Shown here piece after piece: positions 15,369 through 26,934 of a stretch of DNA of 64,000 nucleotides (position 1 is the first letter of the stretch; the number at the start of each line of letters is the position of its first letter). A program made the position numbers and the translations under genes. The DNA lies in contig OZ007509.1 of NCBI GenBank assembly GCA_963931865.1, positions 15,341,983-15,405,982 of the forward strand, given 5' to 3'. This stretch comes from Axinella damicornis (lineage: Eukaryota; Porifera; Demospongiae; Axinellida; Axinellidae). The notes under the pieces are model-generated. The model was not told the origin of the DNA, did not search any database, and saw nothing but the letters and a program-made list of their open reading frames with translations.

Positions 15369-15450
15369 ACAGGCACCTCCAGTTTTTGATCCCTCCGTTT
15401 TTGCATACTGCAAAAACTGGAGGTGTGGAAGGCCTGGGAACAAGGCTAGT
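15369..15450. mobile_element. Hairpin element next to the rhodanese relic
   Basis: Inner pair acctccagtttttg / caaaaactggaggt, ending with the family terminus aggcctgggaacaaggcta. Confidence 0.5.
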
Positions 15451-15491
15451 GTAGTTACGTTTCTCTGTAGGTAATTAAGATGTCCGTAGCT

Positions 15492-15535
15492 AGTCTCGGA
15501 ACCAGACCACGTGCGAAGGGTCTGGTTCCGAGACT
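15492..15535. mobile_element. Hairpin MITE, AGTCTCGGAACCAGACC-type
   Basis: gtctcggaaccagaccacg pairs with gaagggtctggttccgagac. Relatives are at 42433-42476 and 53034-53087. Confidence 0.6.
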
Positions 15536-15610
15536 AAGATGGTCAATAAGTCTGGTATGGTACGCAGATGTGAAAGTGTGAAAAAAGGAAGTGGATATTA
15601 CAATGTATTA

Positions 15611-15702
15611 ATTGCATGGTCCAGCAGGAAATACAATGTCATACTTTAAGCATTATATAGGTAAACCCTTTCCCTACATGTACTTCCTGCTGGACCAATA
15701 AT
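15611..15702. mobile_element. TTGGTC-family MITE
   Basis: Ends attgcatggtccagcaggaa and tacttcctgctggaccaata form imperfect inverted repeats of this family. Confidence 0.5.
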
Positions 15703-15892
15703 GGTGAAGAAATCCTGCTTCATAAATATAAAGTTTCAACATGACTAAAGCAGGGATGCCAAGGTCCTCATTATAAAATGAGGGTCATTTTGAACTGTGT
15801 AACGGATCGAAGGACAGGGAATAACGCTTAAAATGCTATAGTCGCTTCCGTATAAATTTGAGTCAGTATTCTAGGGCTTGGCCATATATTGA

Positions 15893-16018
15893 TATTGGTC
15901 TGGCAGGAAGTACATACTTTAAGTATAGGTAAGGGACATACCTTAGCGTTCAGCACCTGACTTGGTGCCAGGCCCTAATATACCCTTATCCATCACCCTA
16001 CTTCCTGCCAGACCAATA
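15893..16018. mobile_element. TTGGTC-family MITE (intact ends)
   Basis: A perfect 20-bp terminal inverted repeat, TATTGGTCTGGCAGGAAGTA, bounds a 126-bp element without coding capacity. Confidence 0.7.
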
Positions 16019-17229
16019 ACCACTTTTGTAAAGCAATTTAAAGTGCCGGTGTCACCACAGATTGCATCTGGCGTATGCATAGATTTGCACCTGTGCATGG
16101 ACATAATCCGCTAGCTGATTATGTCCGGTCCGATACCATCGGAACTTCAGCCCCGCCTACAACTGCATGTGGGTTGATCGATGCTAGGGCTTGAAGAAAC
16201 CATGCAACATGGGTTGCTTGAACTTGCTTCTGACCATGATGTCTGGAATCGTACACAACAATGAAACAATTAATGGACGACTAGGACGTGACAAAAGCGT
16301 GGAGAGAAAAAATCTGCTACATGTACACAAATTTTACAAACATGACAAAAGTTAGCTGCTTCTGGGTAGGACAAGAACTTGAAGGGATTTGTAGACTTTC
16401 ATGAACTGCAGGAGACAGAAAAACAGAAACATGACAGCTGTAAAACTTCCCTTGCATCTGGTTATCCTACCATAGATATTAAACGTATAATAATATTTTC
16501 TATGTCCCTACTGTATTGCAGGATCATCACATGATACTGTCCTGTCACACTGAAAGTGTTTAGAATGGGAATGGGACCCTCTCCAGTGGTGGTAATATGG
16601 GATCTGAGGCAGTGTGGTATGGAATGGGACCGTCCCCACCTGTTTGGAGTGGAAGTGGTGGCTGTACTCTCCGTGGGTGTCCCTGTACTTGATACTGACA
16701 GTGGCCCTCCTCTCACTACAACTGATTTCAGAGATGCAGTCGTTCCACAGCCGCGAGGAGATCTTCTCGTCCGGAAAACGGCGGAGAATGAGTGCTTCAT
16801 CTGTGATCTGGAGTGTGTATGCATGTGCATGTGTACATGTACATATCAAGCTACAGAACCATGTGTTGAATCTCCTGATCACATAAAATATTCAGAGGTA
16901 AGGTAAACGGATGATTTAATTAATAGCCATCTCATTTTTTCGTCAGAAAAGTGGTCTGGCCAAAACCAGACCAGCCAGACCGGCTCCACCGGCCCTGAAT
17001 AGTCACACCACAGTGCTGTGTTCCTACCTGCAGTTTGTACACAGGAGCAATCATGTTGACACCATAGTGTACAATGTAGGAGATGGTGGGGTGGATCTCG
17101 CTGTACAGAGCCAGGAGACCAAGGTCGCTCAGGTCAACCTCAGTGGAGGTCTGTGAGGGAGTATAATTCAGACGTGTAGGAAACAAATCAACAGATGTCT
17201 TCTGTCCAAATGGAATCCACATTTGTATT

Positions 17230-17425
17230 ACAGCTACATCTGTTCAAATCTGTCCCTCCTCCCAACACCACTTCTCCCTCCTTTCCTACCTCCCACCCAC
17301 TCCTCCATCTCACCCACCCACTCACTCCCTTCCTTCCTACCTCCCACCCACTCCTCTGCATCACCACCCACCCAAACAAACAAAGAAGCATCCACCCACC
17401 CCACCCACCTGGCCCCCTCCCTCCC
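17230..17425. repeat. CT/CCCACC-rich minisatellite in a MADD-like intron
   Basis: Imperfect CTCCCACCCACTC units. Equivalent intron tracts are at 770-845, 29880-30070, 44230-44510 and 62755-62870, with very different lengths. Confidence 0.75.
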
Positions 17426-20400
17426 TCACATTCTGCTCCACGTGCTTCAGTGTCTGCTGAAGCAGTCTCTCCTCAGCAGTGGCCAGCCGAGTCCTGGCCA
17501 TCAGGCGGTGGATGAGGTCGGTGGTTTCCTCTGGAGAGAGCCCCACCATCAGCATGTACACCAGCAGGTTGTGCAGCACTAGGCTCAGCAGAGTGTCTTC
17601 TTCAGAGCCAAATGCCTGGCGGTGTGCCTCCGACAGGGACGAGTACCTGGAGAGGGAGACCACAGTGACCAACCTACATTGTTATGTGATATCACGTGAT
17701 ATCATGTGATGTTGTGGTGTCATGTGGTGTCATGTGATGTCATGTGGTGTCCGTGTAATGCTGTGGTGTCAAGTGATGTCATGTGACTCAATTAATGTCA
17801 TAGGGTGCCATGTACGAGTGTGGATCACCTGTAATGTTTGGTTGTACCAGCACAAGAATCTACAATCCTGCTCACCTCTCGTAGAGTTCGGTGGTCCTCT
17901 CGTTCCATCCCAGGTAGCTCCTGTTCATGTCCACAGTTGACATAAAGAGACCATTCCAGAACAGCCGATTCAGCAAGAATGTCCGGGAGCTACCCAGAGC
18001 CTTCATCAGATCCTTGTAGATGAATGTGCATCCCTTCAAGTCTTGTCCTTCTGGAAGAGGAGGGAACAGCGTTGGGGATTGTGGACTGCTCTGGCCTTGT
18101 TTTTGGTTCTTGAAAAAGGGCATGGGACTTCCTGATCTGTGTGGAAATTGTAGTTGTGGGGTAGGGTGCAAGGATTTTGTGTTAGGTGTAGATTTATGTG
18201 GTGCCTTGTTTGATGCTGCTGATTCACTGATCACCCCATTTTGAACTACATGAGTCAATCGTGTAGGCTCTGCAGGCAGGTTGGAGTGTGGAGTCCTATC
18301 AATGTCCCCATTAGGTAGAGGAGTGGCTGTATCGCAGGGTTGACCTTCATTCCCACCTCCCTCATCTCCAACCCTCTCGCTCACTGCCTGCGATGGTGTG
18401 CCAGTATTGGCTACTAGAGTGGCAGTGCTGCCGTCATCCAACAGTTCGTCATGACTGAGTGGGGTAGACCCCACACCTCCATTTGCAAGGCCCTTGTTAC
18501 GATCCAACTCTCCACTGATGCTCTTTGGAATCATTACATCCCCGCCATTGTGGCCATGAAGATCGGCAGTGTGTCCTACCGGTACTGTCTCGGCATCAGA
18601 GGTGTTGGTAGAAGCTGAAGTGAGTCTTGCCAGCTGGGATGTCTTGGTACTGGTGGAGAAATTTATAGGGGGACCGTCGGGTGAGGAACGGGAGGAGGAA
18701 CTAGCACTGCTGGGACTCCTACTTCGCCTTGAAGAGATCTGGGTAGTGCTCTCACTTGCCTTCGAAGAAAACTGGGCCAGAAATGAAAAGGGGGAGTGGC
18801 GCTCATTCTCCAGCTTGGCCATGCTCAAGGAGCTCTGATGCTCCTTGGTCTGAAGGTGGATGGAGAAGGCAAGCCAGAGGATGAGAAAGGCAGAGAAGAT
18901 GGCCGCCTCTGGTTCCTTCTGGAGTTCTTCCTCAATGCACTGCAGGAGGTACTTCAGCAGCTCCACCAGACCCTTGAACACCGGCTTGGGTACTCCCTGA
19001 GTGTGGGGAGAAAGAGAGGAGGGGAGCAGAGAGGAGGAGAAGACAGGGAGGAAGGGGAGGAGGAAAGGAGGATGAGTTGTGAAGTATACAAAACGATATT
19101 GTAAGTACTCACCTTTGGTACAACATACATCCCGCTGGACATGACGAGCACATCAGGAGTCCGCACCCCCAGCAGCCTCAGCACCATCACACGTGTCTTC
19201 TCGTGTGTTGCCAGGCGCTTCAGTCCGATGGGTTTTGGCCAGGGGAGGCCCTGACCACTGAGAATCTTGTTCACCAGGTTGTGGAGCTGTGACTCCAGGG
19301 CCCTGGGGGAGAGGGGGAGGGAAAGGAAGGAAGAGGAGCTTGTGAAGGAATGTTTCCCCCAAATAATCACATCACCGTGTGCATTGGATGCCTGACTTTA
19401 GAATCAGGAATGGCAGGTTAAAAGTAGCACATGCATGTGAGACTATGAAGTGCTGAAGACCAAACCGCCCTCTGTTTCTCTCTCAAACTCACAACAGCTG
19501 AAAAACCTTGCGCGGAAGACAGATTGACGCTACGCGCCTCTACACACTGCCTTCGGCAATGGACATGTCCCATTTTGCCCTACTAAAACCCAAGTTGCTT
19601 CTGCCGGCTCTGCTGTTTTTCTCTCAAACTCACACACTACCAGTGACCACACTCATGAAACTGATCCCCGCTTACTGTGAATGGGTGACAGCTGTCAGAG
19701 GAACAGTGCGTGAAACAGAGGGCGTGGTCTTTCCCCTCTCCCCTTTTACTCTGACGGAGTTGGAGCGCTGTAGGTTGGATGGAGGGGTACTGAACTCCAC
19801 CACTTCTGTGGAGGGGGTCGCAGCAGTGATGGCCGTCAGATTCAGCCAGGATCTCCTTATCTCCTGGTTCCCACTTATTGTTCTCCTCGTGACAAGTACC
19901 GTATCCTCCTGATAGTATCGCTCGGTTGGGCTCATCGGTGAGACGATGGGAGGAGTGGGTGCTCTGTAGAAGGCAGGGAACTTTGAGGGACTTCCTTTCA
20001 GTGAGCGTGGGGTGATAAATTTCTCCGGAGAGTCGGGTTTGTCCACACCCCTGATTCCATATCGGGCAGTGACGGGCAATGCCTCACAGCTGACTGATCT
20101 TGTGATCCCGTGAGGGCTGAAAGGGGCCAAATGGAGATGATGGCTGGATGGATGACTGGCATAGTGAGCACTCTCTGTGAGGCTGGAAGCATCGGGTGAT
20201 TCCTCCTCATGCCTTGCAGCTGACGTAAGTTCTGTGTTGGTAGCTGTGGGCTCAATTTCCGGGAACGTGAATCGTCTTGGCGTGACAAACTCCACCTCAA
20301 TGTCCGATTCCTCCTGTCCACTGCCCAGGCCAAAATTCCCCACTACTGGGAGGCGATTGTCCAAAGGATTAGACTCTGCTTGGCTCGCAATGATCAGCTT

Positions 20401-20704
20401 TTCAACATAGCTTGGTGAGCGGCTGTTCTCGTGTGAATCGTACGATGGAGTTGAAGCGGAGAACTCACTCCAGTCGCAAAGATCACCTCCAAGGTATTCC
20501 CAGTCGCTGTCATCCGTGGGGGGAGATCGTGGGGGGAGATGAGGTGGAAGGATGCTTGGCCGGCCTTGTAGGTGAGCATCTCCTGGTAAAGGATGGAGCT
20601 GTCTTCTGCTTTGTAGAGACAGACCTGGTCGATGTGTATCCCGCTCTTGTGGAGGAAGTGTCTCTGTTTGTCACTCACACGTTCCACCTCACGGATGCCT
20701 GTGT

Positions 20705-20835
20705 GAGTGCGTGTGTGCACGAGTGCATGTGTGTGGTGTGTGTGTGTGTGTGTGTATGTGCGTGTGGTGTGTGGGTGTGTGTGTGTGTGTGTGTGTGGTG
20801 TGTGGAGTGTGTGGTGTGTGGAGTGTGTGTCATAC
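20705..20835. repeat. GT-rich microsatellite in a MADD-like intron
   Basis: Interrupted (GT)n with GTGTGGAG interruptions, between the exon ending at 20889 and the exon starting at 20698. Confidence 0.85.
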
Positions 20836-21338
20836 ACAAGGATAAAGGTCACTGGAAAGTGGGCCACATTTGCTGATGTAAGGCTCACCTTTCCTGATTT
20901 CTTCATAGGTGAAGTTGGTTGGATTGAGAGACCACTCAAAGAATTACTCAATACCCTGCATTAGGAATGCAACATGTACAGCTATTAATAGCCACAGTAA
21001 ATTCTATTTATAGGCATCATGACATCATAACTATTACAGTAATGGTCAATCCATCCTAGAGGACTGTGAAAAGAGGATGCTCTCCCTAAACGTAAAGAGG
21101 TGGTACCCAACACACAGAAGGAGCACCTGGCTGCGGATGAGGTTTCTGATGAATTTGGTGTCAGTGGTGGGGGCATTCTTCTGGTATGTGGTCATGAAGG
21201 TGGAGGGACGGAGTGAGACCACAGGACGTGGGAACAGCTGGAATATGCACAGGCACTGATCCACACAGCCGAGAATCTCCAGGTTGGAGAGGAACTCCAC
21301 GAATGCAGTGTGGATCATGACATCCACCTCTGGAGGTG

Positions 21339-22125
21339 CTGTAAGCAGAGGAGGACGGCCAAGGTTGACCTTTGCTAATCACAAAGGGTGGTCACTCCAA
21401 TATGCGCTGTACTTATAATTAGAGCTGCGACCGGGGTCACAGCCTGTAACCATCCAAAAACCGCTGATAAACTGTCTGTGACCGCGTGACCGTGTGCTGA
21501 TAAACTGCCAGTGAGCCTGTGACCGTCGCAGAAATCCACCGTGACTCTGCGACTTTTTGGTAGTTTACGGAGTAATACAGTAAGCCACACCTACATCTGC
21601 CATATATGGGGTCACAATCGCCGGTCGCACACGCAGCTCTAAGTACGGTGCTTAATATATTGGCGTGACCACCCCTTGTAATCAGGTCTCATTAAGGTCG
21701 CGTGTAATCCGATAATATAGATTACATAATGCATGTTAAGCTAGTACAGTACTTCCAAGGCCGAGCCCTTCAAGATTCAGCTGCGGTATGGCAGAAATGA
21801 GTGGAAGTAGTCTTCCGGGCCAGATGGTCCCCACGCGCGCTGCAAACGTCGGGCCTGCGAGACTAGAGTGGAGGTTCGGGGCCGTCTCGTCCATTTGCAA
21901 AGCACCTTCGAGGATTGCCAACTGGGAGCACTCAATAGCAGCCCCAGAAACGGCCTTCTAGCTTTCAATAACCGTCCACTTGTCACATGACAGAAAGGTA
22001 ACAATTACTGCAGTGGCCAACCTCCTCTGTGCCATAAGTCATGCAAGTGTACTGATTGGAGATATTCAGCTAAGTGATTATTCACTGCAATGAATTTAGT
22101 CAACAACACCTGCACAAACAACAGG
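21339..22125. other. Region between MADD-like copy M2 and gene B relics
   Basis: 21450-21720 contains a degenerate repeat of GTGACCGYGTGACCG / GATAAACTGCCAGTGA and recurs at 63774-64000. 21725-22010 has open frames on the minus strand with no recognised domain. No further DENN exons were found. Confidence 0.45.
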
Positions 22126-22129
22126 ACAC

Positions 22130-22410
22130 ACGCAACACTCACTCACCAGTGGGTTTCTGCCAAATGTACTTGTCCAGGGCTGATCTCAGGGTCTGTAGGT
22201 TGGAGTTTGAGTGTTCTCCTTCCACTCCTGAAACACATGCTCACACCGATACTCAGGCTGAAAACAAGAAATTCCTCTGTGTGGGTCGGGTATGTGTGTG
22301 TGTGTGTATGTGCGAAGGGGATATTTCGCAATCATGATTGTGACTACATACTACCCTTGCAATATGTGTGCATGTGTGCGTGACGTGTGTGTGTGCGTGT
22401 GGTATGTGTG

Positions 22411-22486
<76 letters not shown>

Positions 22487-22760
22487 CAAACATAGTGGGT
22501 GGAGGATTGTGGAAGGAAAAAAAAGGGAGGGAGATGACCCTACACAGCACGCACATACTGAGATATTCACTGCCATTATTCTAACTCAATGCTATGAATT
22601 CCTACAACCAACAGGACACACACACACACACACACAACACTCACCAGTACTAGTGGGTCCATGCCACAGAACACACTGTACTTGTCCAGAGCTGATCTCA
22701 GGGTTCCGTGCTATTCTTTTACAGACCTGAAACATCAGCTATGCTCGCGTACATACTCAG
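22130..22760 (-). pseudogene. Two Death-domain exon relics downstream of gene B
   Basis: Units with borders at ~22144 and ~22644 match the end of ANK-gene exon 1 (CACCAGTGGGTTTCTGCC, ...TGTCCAGGGCTGATCTCAGGG, CTCCTTCCAC). They are truncated and separated by GT-rich DNA. Confidence 0.55.
22280..22490. repeat. GT microsatellite
   Basis: Interrupted then pure (GT)n, the longest pure run about 22443-22487. Confidence 0.9.
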
Positions 22761-22839
22761 GCTACAAAGTTGGTGAGGTCAAGAAAACTAGGGTTTCCTC
22801 TGTGTGGATCGGGTATATCACCAGGTGTATGGGTGTGTG

Positions 22840-22842
22840 CGT

Positions 22843-22922
<80 letters not shown>
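22840..22922. repeat. (GT)n microsatellite, about 38 units
   Basis: Nearly pure GT tract downstream of gene B. Confidence 0.92.
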
Positions 22923-22923
<1 letters not shown>

Positions 22924-23133
22924 GGAATAATCACAATGACGTAGTAATTCGCTGGATAATAGTCACATGTCTTATGAACAGTGTGTGACAAGTAGACATA
23001 CACATACATGTACACACGTCTACAGACTATAGAGTGAGGAGACAGCTGAGTATAAGCTATATATCCTCCTCCACACTCACACTGCAAATGATTATCACAT
23101 GACATACCTCACAGCGCTCTTGTGGGCTGGCTG

Positions 23134-26100
23134 CTAGGCATCAGAGTCAGAGAGCTCTGAGTCAGACTGCAGTGTCACTGCTTCAATGTCCCTAGCAAGC
23201 ACACTGAGCTCCACGTCTCGTAAGACCTCTGTAAGTGTTGCCCACGAGACTGGCTGCTTGCCCCTCCCACTGACCCACTCCTGCAGTATCTCCATGTTGA
23301 TCTGTTCTGCATCTCCCCTGTGTTTGTGCTCCATGTTGCGGACCCTGTCTCCGTTGAGGTCTTCCAGGAGCAGGATGCCGGACTGTGTGTACTTTGTGCT
23401 GACCCCTTGGGGGACGTTGATTCTTCTCTCCCTCCCTCGGAACCTCACCAGCTCAATCAGGGTCGGCTGATCACCTATGAACAACACATGTAATGGTTGA
23501 GGGTTGTGCTGTATTTAGGGTTGGGCATGTCTATTCAGAACCAACTATTAGGTAATGGAAGCATTCAGTAGTGAGCTGGTAGACCTAGTAATCATGTCAA
23601 CTACATGCCAGCTACGTGAGTACTTACGCTTGCATGTGTCATCAGTTGGTGGTGAGTGTTGAGTGGGTGGAGGCGTGTCACCAGCTGGTGGTGAGTGTTG
23701 AGTGGGTGGGGGCGTGTCATCAGTTGGTGGTGAGTGTTGAGTGGGTGGGGGCGTGTCACCAGCTGGTGGAACCACTGCAACAGTAGCCTCCGGTAGACAA
23801 CCAGCCAGCTCCTAATGGAGGGGGAGGGAGACAACCAGTCTTGCGGTGCATTTCAACGTACCCTCATCCTAACTGACAAGTGAAGGTACACTCAACATCA
23901 AGACCCCATGCAAGTACAGTAGGAGAAACAGACGTTCACACTAAACTGTATGTTCTATACACAATACAGCAGCCATGGTCTGGAATCAGAGTTTGTGTGA
24001 GTGTCAATACTGTAGCTTAAATAATGTCATATAACAGTACAGACATACTTGAGGCTGCCACAATATTTACCTAGACTCGAGGGAAGGAATGACTACATAG
24101 CTACATGTACATGTAGAAACTGCTGAGCTAAGCAGTTCAGACAAGACATTCATGCATATGTATCCATAAGAATGCACATGAGAACACATGAGCACAAACC
24201 ATGAATATTCTTGTGCACAAACACACACACAACACACTCACCAGTGGGTTTCTGCCGCAGAATACACTGTAATCGTCCAGGGCTGATCTCAGAGACCCGT
24301 ACGTTGGGTTTCTGGTGCTCTCCTTCCACATCTGAAACACCTGCTCATACTGATACTCATGAACCTTCTTGTCGGCAGCTCTATTCACTACATCAAATGC
24401 CTCTGCTACAACTTCCTCAGAATTCTTCTCTGCAAATAACACTTGGAGCTTTTCTACGCTGAAACATGTATATGGCTTGAAATGAAGCAGATGTTCAATT
24501 TCAACCACAGTCTTCCCAGGCTGACTAACCAAAACAGACTCCTCTTCAACTAAAGCTTGTGCAAGTTCAGAAAGGGAGTATAAATGAAGTGAGGAAAGGG
24601 AAGTTTGTGGGGTCAAGCACCCTGGGTGGATCAGAGATTCCTTCATTGTAACGACAGGGCTGAGTTCTTCCTTAGTCTCCAGGATGCATTTGATGACCTG
24701 ACTACGATGCTTAACACATTCCATTTCCCTGCCAGTGAGACAGCTGATTGTGAGGGAGACTACTGTGCTCTGTTCAGTCATTTCCACTGTGGTCTCAACC
24801 CCCTTCCTGTTAAGCCAGCATATTCCATTCGTCCATACACAGCATCTTCTCTCCAGTACAGGGGAGGTTTGGACTTCATGTGTGTTGTCTGGAGCCAGAG
24901 CAAAGGAGAAAGCTAGTCGAACAAGCAGCACGTGTAAAAACTGGGGTGTGAGGAACTGGTGGGGTTGACTGCACTGAAGAATCCAGCCACACCTGTAGGT
25001 GGGTGTCTCAATGGCTGCACCGGCTTCACTGGGTCTCTCCTCACTTACAAGGGCCGGGAAGAAGAAGAACCTCTCCACCGGACCATAGCTACATCTGAAG
25101 TGTCTGGTAGCGAGCAGGGAGACCTCGGACTCTGAGATTTCCTGGCAGAACTCCAGATGTCGTAAGAAGGCAACCACCAAGTCTGGGTCTCTCTTTGGGA
25201 ATATTTCCCTCACCTTTGAAAACGAAACTACCCCTGTGCTGTTTGCAATATTGTGATGCTGCTTAAAATTATTGGGAGCAAAGATCGTGCCATTCACCTC
25301 TGACAGCAGTACTGCCTTATTAATGACCACCCAGCTGTCCTCCACCTTCCTGGCATTCGTCAGGAAGAGGAACTGACCTTTGTCACTCAGTGTTGTCAGG
25401 TGTTGGGACAACTCACTAGCGTTGGAAGGTAGAAACTCTCTGTCCTCAACTTTGAGTGCGAAGGAATCACCTTGTTCTTGCCATATAAGTGACTGAAGCT
25501 CAGAGACAGTGCATGCAAGTTTACCAGCTAGCCTGGAGCGAACGAAGGCATAGAGAAGGTGGACTGCAAAATCAACTCGAAAGGTTTGTCTAAACATGGT
25601 ACAGCGTTCAGCAACTATCTTGCTGATCCTGGTGAGGCCGCGTGATGCAAGTTTGCGACAATCAAGGATAACAACTTCACTAAACTTAGATGAAGCTTCT
25701 GAATGTGCAAGAGCTTTCATAGCGTCTGAGGATTTCACTTCAGGTTTCTCCTCTGTAACCTCATCTGCATGACTAAACACAGCAACTGCTAGTGGCTTAC
25801 CAGCACTGGTGCAGCAGTTGGCAATAAAAGAGCTCCAGTACTGCAGTTGGCGAACAATGCCTCCTTTGCTCTGGTTTAGGCTCACGACCACTAGGAACAT
25901 GCTAGCTGAGGAAGACACCAGGTTTCCCAGCAGAGCAGCATGGCTGGAGTAGTACTGGTACTGACCTGCCATGTCATAGATCACAATCTGTCCTAGCAAG
26001 CTACTCTCAACACTAACAGGAACAATACCAGCCGTCAGCGGTTCAACCTCATCTTTAGAAATGTTCCTCCACTGGCCAGCAAATGACCCAAATAAGCTGG

Positions 26101-26917
26101 TGATTTTGTTCTCAATGATTTTGACTAGAGTACTTTTTCCAGCAGCATGGTTTCCTAGCACAAAGATTTTGAAAGCTCCTTCTAATGGATACTCCTTGCG
26201 ACACCTCTTGAATATTTGAAGTAGGGGCTGATGCCACTGTACATGTACTAAATAATAGACTGAGTCGGGTTGACATTCCAAAATTGAGTTGATTAGTTCA
26301 AGGGGAGGGATGCGAGACAAGAGATATGTAACTACATCAGTTTCCCCGAGCAATGTTGCCCAATGTAGTGGAGTCTGTAACCAAGGTATATGTAGGCCAC
26401 TATACCGATACGTGTAGGCAATACGTCTAAATGGATCACAGTGGCACTCCTCCACAAGAAACCTGACAATGTCCAGTTTCCCACTGCCACAAGCATAGTG
26501 CAGTGGAGTTCTTCCACCCAACCACCACCCACGACCTGCCAGATCACAATGCTGGTCAACAACAAGAAACCTCACAATGTCTATATTTCCATTCCTCAGA
26601 CAAGCATAGTGTAATGGAGTGTCTGACCACAAGTTTATGAGGTGTGCATCACAGTGGTACTTCTCTACTAACTGTCTACTCACGTCATACCACCCATTCC
26701 TGCATGCGTAGTGCAGGAGGGAGGAGTTACTATCGTCAATGATGAATTGCCCGAGGTTTACCAAGAATGAAGTCTTGTTCAGTATCTTCCGAGTCCTCAC
26801 TTGCTTGGGGTGGGGGTATTGAGACAGCAATCTTAGGGCTCCCTCCTCGTTTGTGCCTGAGGACACACCATCTCGAAAGCAGCGAACCAAATTTTCTTGG
26901 GCAACAGCGTCGCTCAT
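23134..26917 (-). CDS. Gene B: ankyrin-Roc-COR-Death protein with second Death domain, 3 exons
   Basis: Exons 26917-24242, 23811-23628 and 23474-23134 give about 1066 aa. Borders CTG|GTGAGT, TTAG|GAGCTG, AAGC|GTAAGT and ATAG|GTGATC are in phase (0, then 1). The start is MSDAV at 26917, homologous to A and C; a 17-codon upstream extension is open but not conserved. Four ankyrin repeats lie at ~50-215, Walker A GNHAAGKST at ~255-263, DMAGQ and SHADE follow, then COR-like FFFFPALV. The first Death-like segment is shorter than in D (VFQMWKESTRNPTYGSLRSAL). Exon 2 is a Pro/Thr linker. Exon 3 encodes a second Death domain (GILLLEDLNGDRVRNMEHKH, EILQEWVSGRGKQPVSW, VLRDVELSVLA) and an acidic tail. 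The tail type is shared only with D. Inference: adaptor with two homotypic interaction modules. Confidence 0.82.
23641..23770 (-). repeat. 42-bp coding tandem repeat in gene B exon 2
   Basis: Three units encode PPAGDTPPPTQHSP or PPTDDTPPPTQHSP. Gene D has one unit at the same place (49895-49960). The length keeps frame. Confidence 0.85.
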
Positions 26918-26934
26918 TCCTCTCCCTGGCGCAA

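Larger units (their letters stand above)
12560..15460. repeat. Segmental duplication, copy 1 (partner 32340-35105)
   Basis: Collinear, nearly identical blocks include the GAGACC minisatellite, a hairpin at 13401-13463, the SINE and the rhodanese exon. Differences: an extra inverted arm at 13013-13079 here, and small indels in each rhodanese copy. Confidence 0.9.
15720..18345. repeat. Segmental duplication, copy 1 (partner 61225-63773)
   Basis: Collinear block carrying the MADD-like terminal exon through part of the large δ exon. In the partner, sequence equivalent to 18346-21449 is missing. Confidence 0.9.
16352..21338 (-). pseudogene. MADD-like: MADD-like gene, 3' two-thirds (copy M2), nine exons, disabled
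   Basis: Exons: 21338-21127 (dDENN; LFPRPVVSLRPSTF), 20955-20889 (FFEWSLNPTNFTYEEIRK), 20698-19676, 19302-19113 (LVNKILSGQGLPWPKP), 18996-17876 (...TFIYKDLMKALGSSRTFLL), 17646-17430 (death-domain part), 17150-17028 (β), 16807-16640 (α; PH-like ITDEALILRRFPDEKI...) and 16405-16352 (terminal; FMKVYKSLQVLVLPRSS-stop). Borders are GT/AG and phases agree. Order and motifs match MADD/Rab3-GEP, a DENN-domain GEF for Rab3/Rab27 that binds TNFR1 through its death domain. The N-terminal uDENN and core DENN are absent. Lesions: TAA at 20946-20944 where MADD has the Tyr of EYF, and exon 20698-19676 is one base short of frame (DD...WEYLGGD is read in another frame from YKAEDSSILYQEM). Probably a 5'-truncated duplicate pseudogene. 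Confidence 0.75.

Noticed and set aside
22253..22576. CRISPR-like regular repeats
   Set aside because: Simple GT/CA and minisatellite tracts without unique spacers, in eukaryotic DNA.
23548..23834. Alternative minus-strand frame over the gene B Pro/Thr repeat (WLVVYRRLLLQWF)
   Set aside because: Out of frame with exon 1 and exon 3; the phase-1 reading ELAGCLPEATVAVVPPAG matches gene D.
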